A stretch of 16,368 bases of DNA from an uncultured Nitrospinaceae bacterium (GCA_938073925.1 CALJGH010000008.1:1-16368), one strand, 5' to 3'. Numbered from the stretch's first letter, positions 1-7,514 are shown. Notes: generated by a model not told the origin, from the letters alone. Translations and numbers: made by a program.

Positions 1-432
1 TCGAGCATGGGATTTTTCAGCAAAGAAGATAAGCAACTTGCCGCAGAATCAATGGAAGCAGTGGAAGTTCTAGACCTACGAAAACGTTCTATCGGCTCCT
101 TGTCAGGTGGACAATTACAAAGGGCATTGATTGCCCGCGCCCTGACCTGCAATCCAGAAATAATGATACTCGACGAACCCACTGCAAATGTAGACATGAA
201 AGTTGAGAAAGATATTTTCGATCTTTTAAAAAGGTTGAACGAAAAAATTACCATCATTGTAGTGACTCACGATATAGGCTTCATATCGCAATACATCGAC
301 AGGGTGGCCTGTATCAATCGCACCCTGATTTGTCATCCCACTTCGGAGCTTACCGGAGAGACGATTGAAAATCTCTACGGCACCCATGTACATATGGTGC
401 ATCATCACCACGAAGGGGAGGATCACCATTGA
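1..432 (+). CDS. Zinc/manganese-type ABC transporter, ATP-binding subunit (5' end outside window)
   Basis: This is the C-terminal part of an ABC ATPase that would energise uptake of a divalent metal through the membrane permease encoded next. The reading frame is open from base 1, so the Walker A and Q-loop lie upstream and the ATG at 7 is not the true start. Visible are the ABC signature LSGGQLQRALIARAL (about residues 35-49 of the visible part), Walker B IMILDEPTANVD, and the H-loop in VVTHD. The protein ends in a histidine-rich tail (VHMVHHHHEGEDHH), as often seen in zinc-handling proteins. ZnuC-like is the best guess, but Mn or Fe relatives (MntB/SitB type) cannot be excluded from sequence alone. 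Its stop codon overlaps the start of the permease gene, so the two are translationally coupled. Confidence 0.93.
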   Translation, partial: SSMGFFSKEDKQLAAESMEAVEVLDLRKRSIGSLSGGQLQRALIARALTCNPEIMILDEPTANVDMKVEKDIFDLLKRLNEKITIIVVTHDIGFISQYIDRVACINRTLICHPTSELTGETIENLYGTHVHMVHHHHEGEDHH

Positions 433-1877
433 GTTCGTTTCTGGAAGCCGTCTCTTCACAGCCCTTCATGCAAAATGCCTTGGCAGGTGGCCTTCTTGCT
501 AGTGTGGCCTGCGGGGCCATCGGCTCTTATGTCGTGGTCAAACGCATCGGCTATCTCGCAGGTGGTATCGCTCATGCTGTCTTGGGTGGAATGGGGATTG
601 CCTATTACCTTGGTAGGCCACCGATTGAGGGTGCATTGGTGTCGGCTTTGGTTTTTGCATTCATTCTCGGCTGGGTCAGCCTGCGTATGCAACAACAGGA
701 AGATACCATTATCGGTGCGTTGTGGGCCGGAGGAATGGCAGTGGGGATTTTATTCATCTCACAAACACCGGGATACAATGTAGATCTGATGAGTTTTCTC
801 TTCGGTAATATCCTGATGATCGCTTCCGACGATCTATATTGGATAGCTGGACTTGACGTTCTCATACTGTTAATCGTATTTCTTTTTTACAAACAATTTA
901 TAGCTGTATCGTTTGATGAAGAGTTTGCCCGGCTTCGTGGGATCCCTGTTGAGCGGTTTTATCTGCTGTTTCTTTCTCTGGTAGCCTTAACCGTTGTCAT
1001 ATTGATCCAGATTGTTGGTTTGATACTCGTCATCGCCCTTTTGACTCTTCCCGCCGCAATTGCCGGGCAATACGTCCGTTCTTTAAGCCTGATGATGTTC
1101 CTTGCAACACTATTAGGAATGCTTTTCACCACGGGTGGTCTGGCATTGTCTTATCAACCCGATCTTCCTCCCGGCCCCACTATCATCTTACTTGCTGGAG
1201 CCTTTTATCTCGTATCGCTTGTTTTGAATCAAATCAAAAAAAAAAATCTAAACATTGGTAGTTGTTGCTCCAGTCTTGAAAAAGAATTTAGCCAGGTAGA
1301 CGAAGGTAAACGCAAAATCCTTATATGGGTACTTTTTATTAATTTAACGATGTTCTTTGTAGAAGGCATATATGGCTGGTTTGCGCAATCAAGCGCTCTC
1401 ATGGCTGATGCACTCGATATGCTGGGAGATGCCGCTATTTACGGGTTTTCACTTTATGTCATTCGATTGCATCCCATATGGCAAAGTCGTGCAGGATTCA
1501 TTAAGGGAATCATAATGGGAGTGTTTGCAATCAGTGTTCTTTTCGGAGCCATGTATAGAGCATTAGACCCTGTAGTTCCTGAAGCCACAACTATGGGGAT
1601 AGTTGGTGGCATGGCTCTTGTCGCAAACCTGATTTGCGCAGTTTTATTATTAGGATTCAAAGACACAGACATCAATATGCGTTCGGCATGGTTATGTTCG
1701 CGTAACGATGTGCTGGCAAATATAGGAGTGTTGCTTGCCGCTGGTGGTGTCGCATGGACTCACTCGCATTGGCCAGATCTGATCGTTGGCGTTGCCCTTT
1801 CTGCGCTAATACTGAAATCGTCTATAGAAATATTACGAGACGCAAAGTTGGAAATGGCAAACCACCAAAGTACTTAA
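429..1877 (+). CDS. Fusion of ABC-3 family metal permease (ZnuB-like) with a CDF-type cation transporter domain
   Basis: Two membrane modules lie in one 482-residue frame. Residues 1 to about 268 are an ABC-3 metal permease with about eight hydrophobic segments (e.g. AGGIAHAVLGGMGIAYYLG near 44-62; LPPGPTIILLAGAFYL near its end). Its usual length is about 270, so it is complete. Residues 277-482 match the short CDF-like 'cation transporter' family that lacks the cytoplasmic C-terminal domain. They start with a CC pair (279-280) and carry D330-x3-D334 in the second helix (DALDMLGD) and C423-x3-D427 in the fifth (CSRND), instead of the classic HxxxD pairs. The TTG start at 429 is supported by AAGGGGAGG at 413-421 and overlaps the ATPase stop. 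The permease is inferred to import metal with the upstream ATPase. The CDF part would move metal by antiport, and its direction here is unknown. The junction is a run of 11 A. Confidence 0.88.
   Translation: MSSFLEAVSSQPFMQNALAGGLLASVACGAIGSYVVVKRIGYLAGGIAHAVLGGMGIAYYLGRPPIEGALVSALVFAFILGWVSLRMQQQEDTIIGALWAGGMAVGILFISQTPGYNVDLMSFLFGNILMIASDDLYWIAGLDVLILLIVFLFYKQFIAVSFDEEFARLRGIPVERFYLLFLSLVALTVVILIQIVGLILVIALLTLPAAIAGQYVRSLSLMMFLATLLGMLFTTGGLALSYQPDLPPGPTIILLAGAFYLVSLVLNQIKKKNLNIGSCCSSLEKEFSQVDEGKRKILIWVLFINLTMFFVEGIYGWFAQSSALMADALDMLGDAAIYGFSLYVIRLHPIWQSRAGFIKGIIMGVFAISVLFGAMYRALDPVVPEATTMGIVGGMALVANLICAVLLLGFKDTDINMRSAWLCSRNDVLANIGVLLAAGGVAWTHSHWPDLIVGVALSALILKSSIEILRDAKLEMANHQST
1236..1246 (+). 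repeat. 11-A homopolymer at the permease/CDF junction
   Basis: Eleven consecutive A encode K270-K272 and the first base pair of N273. Loss of one A brings TAA at 1249-1251 into frame; gain of one A brings TAG at 1259-1261 into frame. Either change ends the protein within a few residues of the natural permease end. The tract is therefore a candidate for RNA polymerase slippage, for phase variation, or for a sequencing-length error. Confidence 0.95.
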
Positions 1878-1909
1878 TCGATTTAAAACAACTAAATGTT
1901 ATTAATTAT

Positions 1910-2308
1910 ATGATTTTGGGTTTAGACGATATTCCCGGCGGGACAGCCTTCGTATCGTTTTTGTTTTGGATGGTATTGACGGGGCTTTATTATCTGGTCT
2001 GCTATCAAGCCGCCTTAAACGTTCTCGATGATGTCACTCGCAACAGTTGGCTTAAAATCCCTGCTATGCTATGCGCCGCCGTTCCCACGGCAGGCTTGAT
2101 GGTAGTGTTTCACTACAAACCTTATGTCTTTGCTGTTCTGGTCAGTATCACCAATTATTTTCGGGTGCAGAAAAAAATTCTGATTCCCAACCCAAAATGG
2201 GGCGACATGAAAATCAACCCCACCCTGTTTTACCTGGCAAGCTATGGCTACATCGCCTCATTCACCGCACTCGCATTTTACTTGCCCACTCTCGACTTCA
2301 GCGAATAA
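1910..2308 (+). CDS. Unknown small integral membrane protein
   Basis: I do not recognise the family. From the ATG at 1910 the product is 132 residues with roughly four hydrophobic segments (about 14-34, 50-68, 72-86 and 106-126). A short charged loop (VQKKILIPNPKWGDMKINP) sits before the last one. The frame stays open upstream into the CDF-encoding part of the previous gene, but that stretch is a shadow, so I take the first ATG after that gene's stop (32-nt gap). No good Shine-Dalgarno sequence precedes it, so the start is uncertain. It may be transcribed with the metal transporter genes. It converges with the next gene, with only 14 nt between the stops. Confidence 0.6.
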   Translation: MILGLDDIPGGTAFVSFLFWMVLTGLYYLVCYQAALNVLDDVTRNSWLKIPAMLCAAVPTAGLMVVFHYKPYVFAVLVSITNYFRVQKKILIPNPKWGDMKINPTLFYLASYGYIASFTALAFYLPTLDFSE

Positions 2309-2322
2309 GCCTTAATTCATTA

Positions 2323-3072
2323 TCAGCTTAAAAACGGAAGCCACATAGGGGTTTTTACGCGATAATTATCATACTCTTCTCCAAACTGCTCTTTTAAAGC
2401 TTGTTCTTCGAAATGGATACGGAATTGAAACCCGAACCAGGCGGAAAGAATTCCGGCAATTCCTACATACCAGGAGTGGGTAGTGACGGCATAAGCAAGA
2501 ACAACCAGCATCATGGCAGTGTAGGTAGGGTGACGCATATAACCATGCAACTGATCGGTTTTTAGAGTCTGTTGTTCACGAAAGGCAATATTAAATTTAA
2601 AACGTAAAACTCCAAGCTGAGCAATCGCCAGAATTCGCATTGAACAACCTGCAGTGAAAAGTAAAACGATGATCGACAATTCTACCGGCCCAACGAGAAT
2701 CAAGGTTGATCGTGAAATAAACGACATACCCAACAAAGCTACAACAATAGGTAAAACGTGGCCAAAAAGTTGCTGGATATAAGCTTTGTTAAACTTGATA
2801 TCTTCCGGCCGTTCAGTCAACGAGAAAAAAACCACCTCAATGATTCCAAATATGAGGTTGCAGTAGGAAACAATTAAAATACGTTCTGCCGGGGCACTGC
2901 CCAACCAAAAAGGAACCAAAGGCAATAAATACGTGATGCCCACGAGAACAATATTAAAATTAAAATTTCTAAACAAACAAAACAGGAAAATTGCCGAAAA
3001 AAAGACAAAGTTGATCTGAAGAAGTAAGATAGCGGTCACAGAATCACCTAACAACCATTTAAATACATACAA
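2323..3072 (-). CDS. Isoprenylcysteine carboxyl methyltransferase / PEMT-like membrane methyltransferase family protein
   Basis: The protein is about 249 residues with a hydrophobic N-terminal part of several predicted helices. The C-terminal block is diagnostic of the ICMT/PEMT-like fold: GYMRHPTYTAMM (about 177-188), then FEEQALKEQFGEEYDNYR (about 221-238), the two motifs that in this family bind S-adenosylmethionine and close the active site. Bacterial members methylate small or lipid-like substrates that cannot be read from sequence. The longest frame starts with TTG at 3070-3072, directly after an in-frame TAA, and has no clear ribosome site. A GTG eleven codons downstream is an alternative. 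The miniature IS-derived element begins eight bases upstream of the start, so the native promoter was probably displaced. Confidence 0.8.
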   Translation of the reverse strand: MYVFKWLLGDSVTAILLLQINFVFFSAIFLFCLFRNFNFNIVLVGITYLLPLVPFWLGSAPAERILIVSYCNLIFGIIEVVFFSLTERPEDIKFNKAYIQQLFGHVLPIVVALLGMSFISRSTLILVGPVELSIIVLLFTAGCSMRILAIAQLGVLRFKFNIAFREQQTLKTDQLHGYMRHPTYTAMMLVVLAYAVTTHSWYVGIAGILSAWFGFQFRIHFEEQALKEQFGEEYDNYRVKTPMWLPFLS

Positions 3073-3079
3073 TTAGTAA

Positions 3080-3099
3080 GGGGCTGTACCAGATAACTA
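3080..3099 (+). repeat. Left terminal inverted repeat of the miniature element
   Basis: The 20 bp starting GGGGCTGTACC and ending in AACTA pair with 3343-3362. A single mismatch lies at position 3. Confidence 0.92.
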
Positions 3100-3327
3100 G
3101 CCCATATATTGTTTAACAAGTTGTTTTAATTGCTTCAGTTATGATTTAGTGGATTCATTTTCCGTTGCAAGAAAAATTAAAATACGCAAGCGGTGGTAGT
3201 AATATGCCGCTGTTTTAAAATTAATGCCTAACAAACCAGCCGAGCATCTCGCTGTTGTACCTGCAACTGAATGCTCAATCAGCCGATCCTGTTTCCCTTT
3301 ACTTAATCTACTCTTACGCATGTACAT
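3097..3327 (-). pseudogene. IS1595-like transposase remnant with central deletion and internal stop
   Basis: Translation from the ATG at 3327 gives an N-terminal segment typical of IS1595-type transposases (RKSRLSKGKQDRLIEHSVAG, then a helix-turn-helix-like stretch ending YYYHRLRIL). After about 57 codons the frame jumps to what looks like the protein's C-terminal tail. A TAA at 3139-3141 interrupts it, then the same frame continues LKQLKQLVKQYMG and ends at TAG 3097-3099, just inside the left inverted repeat. Family members are usually above 200 residues, so the whole catalytic core (DDE/N) is missing. The TAA is one C-to-T change from a Gln codon (CAA). Family assignment is from memory of the N-terminal motif, supported by the 8-bp duplication. 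Confidence 0.8.
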
Positions 3328-3342
3328 TAGATAACATTTTCT

Positions 3343-3362
3343 TAGTTATCTGGTACAGCTCC
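3343..3362 (-). repeat. Right terminal inverted repeat of the miniature element
   Basis: The complement begins GGAGCTGTACC and matches the left end at 19 of 20 bases. It is followed directly by the ATTAGTAA target duplicate at 3363-3370. Confidence 0.92.
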
Positions 3363-3383
3363 ATTAGTAATCATATACGGGTA

Positions 3384-3398
3384 GGAGAATAATTCTCC
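3384..3398. promoter_or_regulatory. 15-bp perfect palindrome upstream of the nitrite/sulfite reductase gene
   Basis: GGAGAATAATTCTCC has 7-bp arms around a central A. It lies about 190 nt upstream of the reductase start, in the leader just beyond the inserted element. It could be an operator for a dimeric regulator, or the remains of an operator once shared with the divergent methyltransferase gene before the insertion. The regulator is unknown. Confidence 0.4.
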
Positions 3399-3502
3399 GA
3401 AATGGGCTATTCTACTGTTTTTTAGAGCAGTTTTATTATAAAATAGCACTAATTTTTACCCCCCTTTCATATTCCAGTCCTCTGGAGTGCTGAATTTGGA
3501 GA

Positions 3503-3508
3503 TATAAT
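3503..3508 (+). promoter_or_regulatory. Candidate -10 box for the nitrite/sulfite reductase block
   Basis: An exact TATAAT lies about 78 nt upstream of the reductase ATG. No good -35 box sits at 16-18 bp, so activator dependence is possible. A 5-bp inverted repeat AGAGC-TG-GCTCT follows at about 3519-3530, near the expected transcript start. Confidence 0.35.
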
Positions 3509-3585
3509 ATACTGAATCAGAGCTGGCTCTCGGTAATTTGTCTTTTGAGAGTGTTGGCCTAATAGCTATAGAATTGAGGTAAGTG

Positions 3586-5952
3586 ATGGATGCAAAAACA
3601 TTAAATATCCCCGAAGAAGTCAAACGCGAAATCGAAACCTTTGCCGCAGAGGTTGAACGTCTCAATCGCGGTGAAGTCGGCGATGACGATTTTAAAAGGT
3701 TCCGCCTGCAACAAGGAATTTACGGACAAAGGCAAGAAGGCGAACAAATGATTCGCACCAAATTGCCCGCTGGAAAAATGACCAGTGAACAATTGCGTAG
3801 CATGGCAACCTTTGCCGAAAAATATTCACACGGTATCTTGCACATCACCACCCGGCAAGACATTCAAATGCACTACGTTAAAATTAACGATGTACCACAA
3901 GGACTTGAAGACCTCGCGCAAGCAGGAATCACCAGTCGCGAAGCCTGTGGCAACACAGTCCGAAATGTAACCGCCTGCCATAAAGCGGGAACCTGCGCCA
4001 ACGAAGTTTTTGATGTCAGCCCCTATGCTTTGGCGGTGTCCAAATATCTTTTACGTAAAGAATTGACACAAAACCTTCCACGTAAATTCAAAATCAGTTT
4101 CGGGGGTTGTAACGGCTGTGGGCTCGCCCCTATTCACGACATTGGTTTGAAGGCTGTGGTCCAGAATGAAGTTCGTGGTTTTCAAGCATTGATTGGCGGC
4201 GGGCTAGGTTCATTCCCTCATTCCGCTTTGCCTTTAACCGATTTTATTCCAGCCGACAATCTTTTGCAGATGTGCGAAGCGCTGGTTGCTGTGTTTGATA
4301 AATATGGCGACAAGAAAAATCGTAATAAAGCTCGCTTTAAATTCGTAGTAGACAAGTTGGGAATGGAAAAAATCAATGAACTCTATAATGAAGAGTTTGC
4401 GGCTCTTAACAAAAAAACATACCCCTCCATTCAAATTGAAGCAGAAGAATCTCTATCTTTCCCTGAATTTCAATCGGTCGACTGCAATTCCGATCGGGAC
4501 TTTCAGCTATGGAAAAGTCGGAACATTGAAGCGCAAAAACAGGATGGGTTTCATAATATCCAGATCAAACTGATTCTCGGTGACTTCACCATACCTCAAG
4601 CTAGAGGATTAGCGGATATGGCAGAAAGTTTCGCGGGTGGAAAATTGGTAGCTACTGTCAACCAGAACCTGATGATCCCCTGGGTCAAAGAAGAAGCTTT
4701 TGGCAATATATTTTCTGAACTCAAGAAAATTGATCTTCATAAAGCCGGGACAGAAGAAATACGTGATATCACTTGCTGCCCAGGCTCTGAAACCTGCAAC
4801 CTAGGTATCACCGCATCACGTGGGTTAGTCGAAAGTTTAAATACAGAAATGGAAAAGGAACTTGAGATTTCCAAAGACATGGATCATATCACCATCAAGG
4901 CGAGCGGTTGCCCGAATTCCTGTGGACAACATCATATCGCGTCTATAGGGTTTCATGGCGGCGCTAAAAAGTTAAACGGCATCCTGACTCCTCATTACGA
5001 AGTTCTTCTCGGCGGTAGAGTTACGGAAGACAAAGCTATATTTGGAACTTCCGTTATCAAGATACCCGCTAAAAATGCACCAGAAGCAATGAAGACTTCT
5101 ATCAAAGACTACAAAAATAACAAACAAGGCGAAGAATCTTTTGGCGAATACTTTGACCGCATGGGTAAAGCTCATTTTCGTGAATTACTCGATCCTCTAA
5201 AAACCTTGCCTGATATCGAACAGTCACCTGAGTCTTACATTGATTATGGTTCGACACAAAAATTCAGTCTCGAAGACCGAGGACAAGGCGAATGTGCCGG
5301 AGCTGTGACCGATATGATCACCGACCGGATTTCAGAAGCAGAACGCGCGCAGTTCCAAGGCAAGCTTTCTCTTGAAAAAAAGAACGTCAAAGAGACAGGA
5401 GATCATGCCAGACGAAGCGTTATCGCATCGGCTCGTGCGTTGCTAGTTACGGAAGGGATGGACTTCAATGATGACTGGGAGTGCTTGAAAAAATTCCAAT
5501 CGCTGGTAATAGATATGGAGATCGTTTCAGCTCAATTCGCAAAACTTATAGATACCTTCGAGGAAAATACAGAAGCATCCGATGAAAAAACAGCGGAGTT
5601 GTGGCTTTCCGAATCGGGCTTATTGCTTGAAGAGTGCAAAGCCGTTCAAGAAAAAATGCAATCGGATAAATCTCTTAGGATAAGAGTAGGCGGTGATGAA
5701 TCGAAAGATAAGGCTACTGGGGCGGTAAAAACATCCGCAAGCATCGATCTTCTTGGCGTTAAGTGTCCATTCAATTACGTCAAAACAAAAATCAAATTGG
5801 AAACGATGGCTTCGGGAAGCGTGTTGGAAGTATTATTGGATGATGGAGAGCCTAGCGAAAATGTACCCAAGAGCATTAAAAACGATGGGCATAAGGTCAT
5901 CTCTCTCGTTGAAGAGCAAGGGCATTACAAACTGACCATCGAAAAGGCGTAA
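3586..5952 (+). CDS. Ferredoxin-type nitrite/sulfite reductase fused to a helical domain and a C-terminal TusA-like domain
   Basis: A 788-residue protein. Residues 1 to about 560 form the duplicated sirohaem/4Fe-4S reductase fold, which performs six-electron reduction of nitrite or sulfite in the cytoplasm. The cluster-sirohaem cysteines are C398-x5-C404 (CPGSETC) and C442-x3-C446 (CPNSC), and the first half carries GGCNGCG. About residues 565-690 are a helical, HEPN-like segment opening with GQGECAGAV. From about 715 to 788 is a TusA/SirA-like sulfur-carrier domain with C727-P-F-N, where most TusA proteins have CPxP. ATG 3586 is chosen over GTG 3583 because GAGGT at 3576-3580 sits 5 nt before the ATG. 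Typical stand-alone reductases are about 500-600 residues, so the rest is a genuine extension. Nitrite versus sulfite cannot be decided here; the sulfur-carrier domain favours sulfur chemistry. Confidence 0.93.
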   Translation: MDAKTLNIPEEVKREIETFAAEVERLNRGEVGDDDFKRFRLQQGIYGQRQEGEQMIRTKLPAGKMTSEQLRSMATFAEKYSHGILHITTRQDIQMHYVKINDVPQGLEDLAQAGITSREACGNTVRNVTACHKAGTCANEVFDVSPYALAVSKYLLRKELTQNLPRKFKISFGGCNGCGLAPIHDIGLKAVVQNEVRGFQALIGGGLGSFPHSALPLTDFIPADNLLQMCEALVAVFDKYGDKKNRNKARFKFVVDKLGMEKINELYNEEFAALNKKTYPSIQIEAEESLSFPEFQSVDCNSDRDFQLWKSRNIEAQKQDGFHNIQIKLILGDFTIPQARGLADMAESFAGGKLVATVNQNLMIPWVKEEAFGNIFSELKKIDLHKAGTEEIRDITCCPGSETCNLGITASRGLVESLNTEMEKELEISKDMDHITIKASGCPNSCGQHHIASIGFHGGAKKLNGILTPHYEVLLGGRVTEDKAIFGTSVIKIPAKNAPEAMKTSIKDYKNNKQGEESFGEYFDRMGKAHFRELLDPLKTLPDIEQSPESYIDYGSTQKFSLEDRGQGECAGAVTDMITDRISEAERAQFQGKLSLEKKNVKETGDHARRSVIASARALLVTEGMDFNDDWECLKKFQSLVIDMEIVSAQFAKLIDTFEENTEASDEKTAELWLSESGLLLEECKAVQEKMQSDKSLRIRVGGDESKDKATGAVKTSASIDLLGVKCPFNYVKTKIKLETMASGSVLEVLLDDGEPSENVPKSIKNDGHKVISLVEEQGHYKLTIEKA

Positions 5953-5958
5953 GAGTTA

Positions 5959-6840
5959 ATGCTCACCAGTATGACCGGGTTCGGCCGGGCCGAATGTCAA
6001 GAAGGAGATTACACTTACCAGGCAGAAATTCGGTCGGTCAATAATCGTTTTATCGAAATCAACACCCGACTTCCAAAGGCCTATGTCGATCTAGAGCAGC
6101 CTTTAAAAAAACTCATTAAATCACACTGCGCTAGAGGCTCTATTAACCTCACCATCAGCCTTGCAAACTCGAACGAAGGATCCGGTGAATGGGATGTTAA
6201 GCCAAACTTGTCACTTGCGACTCAATATATCGAAGCCTTGAATCAAATTCGAGATTCATTAGGACTGCAAGGAGAAATCGACCTAAAATCTGTAGTCGGC
6301 TTGCGAGATATAATTAAAATTGAGCCCGTTGCCCTTGATCCTGCAAAAAAAGACATGATACTCAATATCACAACAGAAGCCTTGGTCTCTTTGCAAAAAA
6401 TGCGTTCAGAAGAAGGCGAAAATCTACAAACAGATCTGACCGAACGTATTGACGCTATAGAAAGTCACGCGGCGGAAATTGAATCGCGACATCCAGAAGT
6501 CATAAAGGAGTATCAAGAAAAACTTAATGAAAGAATAAAGGCTTTGAATGAAGGAATTGGCCTCGATGAAGCACGACTCTTCCAAGAGGTTGCCGTTCTA
6601 GCTGATCGTAGTGATATCACTGAAGAAATGATCCGTTTGAAAAGTCATTTGAATCAATTTAGAAATTTTTTCAACGCAAAAGAACCCATTGGCCGCAAGC
6701 TGGAATTTATAACCCAGGAAATCAACCGGGAAGTCAACACCACAGGCTCGAAGTCCAGCGATGTCATAATTTCCAATCGAGTCATTGAAATGAAAAGTGC
6801 GCTTGAGAAAATCCGAGAGCAAGTACAAAATATCGAATAA
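5959..6840 (+). CDS. yicC: YicC family protein (putative endoribonuclease)
   Basis: The 293-residue protein begins with the family hallmark MLTSMTGFGRAE and has SVNNRFIEINTRLP at about 26-39. Its C-terminal block has the near-invariant RLFQEVAVLADRSDITEEM, RLKSHLNQF, GRKLEFITQEINREVNT and GSKSSD stretches. Length matches the family (about 290). E. coli YicC is reported to be an RNA-degrading enzyme in the cytoplasm. The gene starts 6 nt after the reductase stop and lies just upstream of gmk, a very common pairing across bacteria that supports the call. The ribosome site is weak (AAGAG at about 5951-5955), consistent with coupling to the upstream gene. Confidence 0.96.
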   Translation: MLTSMTGFGRAECQEGDYTYQAEIRSVNNRFIEINTRLPKAYVDLEQPLKKLIKSHCARGSINLTISLANSNEGSGEWDVKPNLSLATQYIEALNQIRDSLGLQGEIDLKSVVGLRDIIKIEPVALDPAKKDMILNITTEALVSLQKMRSEEGENLQTDLTERIDAIESHAAEIESRHPEVIKEYQEKLNERIKALNEGIGLDEARLFQEVAVLADRSDITEEMIRLKSHLNQFRNFFNAKEPIGRKLEFITQEINREVNTTGSKSSDVIISNRVIEMKSALEKIREQVQNIE

Positions 6841-6893
6841 GCTACATTGCTTCGCGAATCTTACAATGATAACAAGCACAGGATGAATGGTAA

Positions 6894-7508
6894 ATGACGC
6901 AAAAGGGCCTATCCATAATAATTTCTGCCCCTTCTGGAACAGGAAAGACAACTACATGTAAGCGTTTGATACAAAGAATGCCCAACCTTAGGATCGCTAC
7001 ATCGCACACCACGAGAAAAATCCGTGATGGAGAAACCGGTGGAGTCGATTATTTCTTTATCTCAAGAAAAGAATTTGAAACTAAAAGAGACAACGAAGAC
7101 TTTCTCGAATGGGCTCAAGTACATACCGAATATTATGGGACATCTTTCGAGTCCATAGAAAAACCTCAGCAAGAAGGTTTTGATATTTTATTAGAACTCG
7201 ATGTTCAGGGAGTGGATTCTCTGCGCAACATGAAATTCAATGGTGCTTATATCCTCATCCTCCCCCCTTCAATAAAGGAGATGATGAATCGCCTCAGAAA
7301 AAGAGGCACTGAAACCGAAGAGAGCATTGAAATACGCGTCAACACAGGTAAAGAAGAAATTAAAAATTACAAGAAATACGATTACGTCATCACAAATTTT
7401 GACGTGGAAGAAACGGTGGAATCCATTCTTGCAATTGTCCAATCAGAAAAGTCACGGGTTTCCCACTACATCCCAACCTCGGATGACATCAAAGAATTGT
7501 TAGGTTGA
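6894..7508 (+). CDS. gmk: Guanylate kinase
   Basis: This 204-residue enzyme phosphorylates GMP to GDP using ATP, in guanine nucleotide synthesis. The P-loop is SAPSGTGKTTT (residues 11-21). The GMP-binding region SHTTRKIRDGE is followed by GVDYFFIS. Further family stretches are FLEWAQVH, ILLELDVQG and IFVLP-like YILILPPS, then RLRKRGTE in the lid. Length is normal. ATG 6894 is preceded by AGGA at 6880-6883. Two earlier ATGs (6883, 6887) are out of frame. The gene follows yicC after 53 nt. The small omega subunit gene that often follows gmk is absent here; hisC follows instead after 6 nt. Confidence 0.97.
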   Translation: MTQKGLSIIISAPSGTGKTTTCKRLIQRMPNLRIATSHTTRKIRDGETGGVDYFFISRKEFETKRDNEDFLEWAQVHTEYYGTSFESIEKPQQEGFDILLELDVQGVDSLRNMKFNGAYILILPPSIKEMMNRLRKRGTETEESIEIRVNTGKEEIKNYKKYDYVITNFDVEETVESILAIVQSEKSRVSHYIPTSDDIKELLG

Positions 7509-7514
7509 AAAGTT

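Larger units (their letters stand above)
3080..3362 (-). mobile_element. Miniature (MITE-like) internally deleted IS1595-family element, 283 bp
   Basis: The ends are 20-bp terminal inverted repeats matching at 19 of 20 positions (left begins GGGGCTGTACC, right complement GGAGCTGTACC). They are flanked by identical 8-bp direct repeats ATTAGTAA at 3072-3079 and 3363-3370, the target-duplication length known for IS1595-family elements. Inside, on the reverse strand, is a transposase reading frame keeping only its N-terminal and extreme C-terminal parts. The element is therefore non-autonomous and would need a full-length relative in trans. Clean ends and a perfect duplication suggest a fairly recent insertion. 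Confidence 0.9.

Noticed and set aside
1754..1909. N-terminal extension of the small membrane protein back into the CDF-encoding region (CPFC motif)
   Set aside because: The CxxC-like sequence comes from the out-of-frame reading of the CDF helix that encodes real membrane residues. The first ATG after that gene is the sensible start.
3456..3665. Reverse-strand open frame of 69 codons across the reductase start
   Set aside because: It overlaps the secure reductase start and leader, has no recognisable protein features and lacks a ribosome site.
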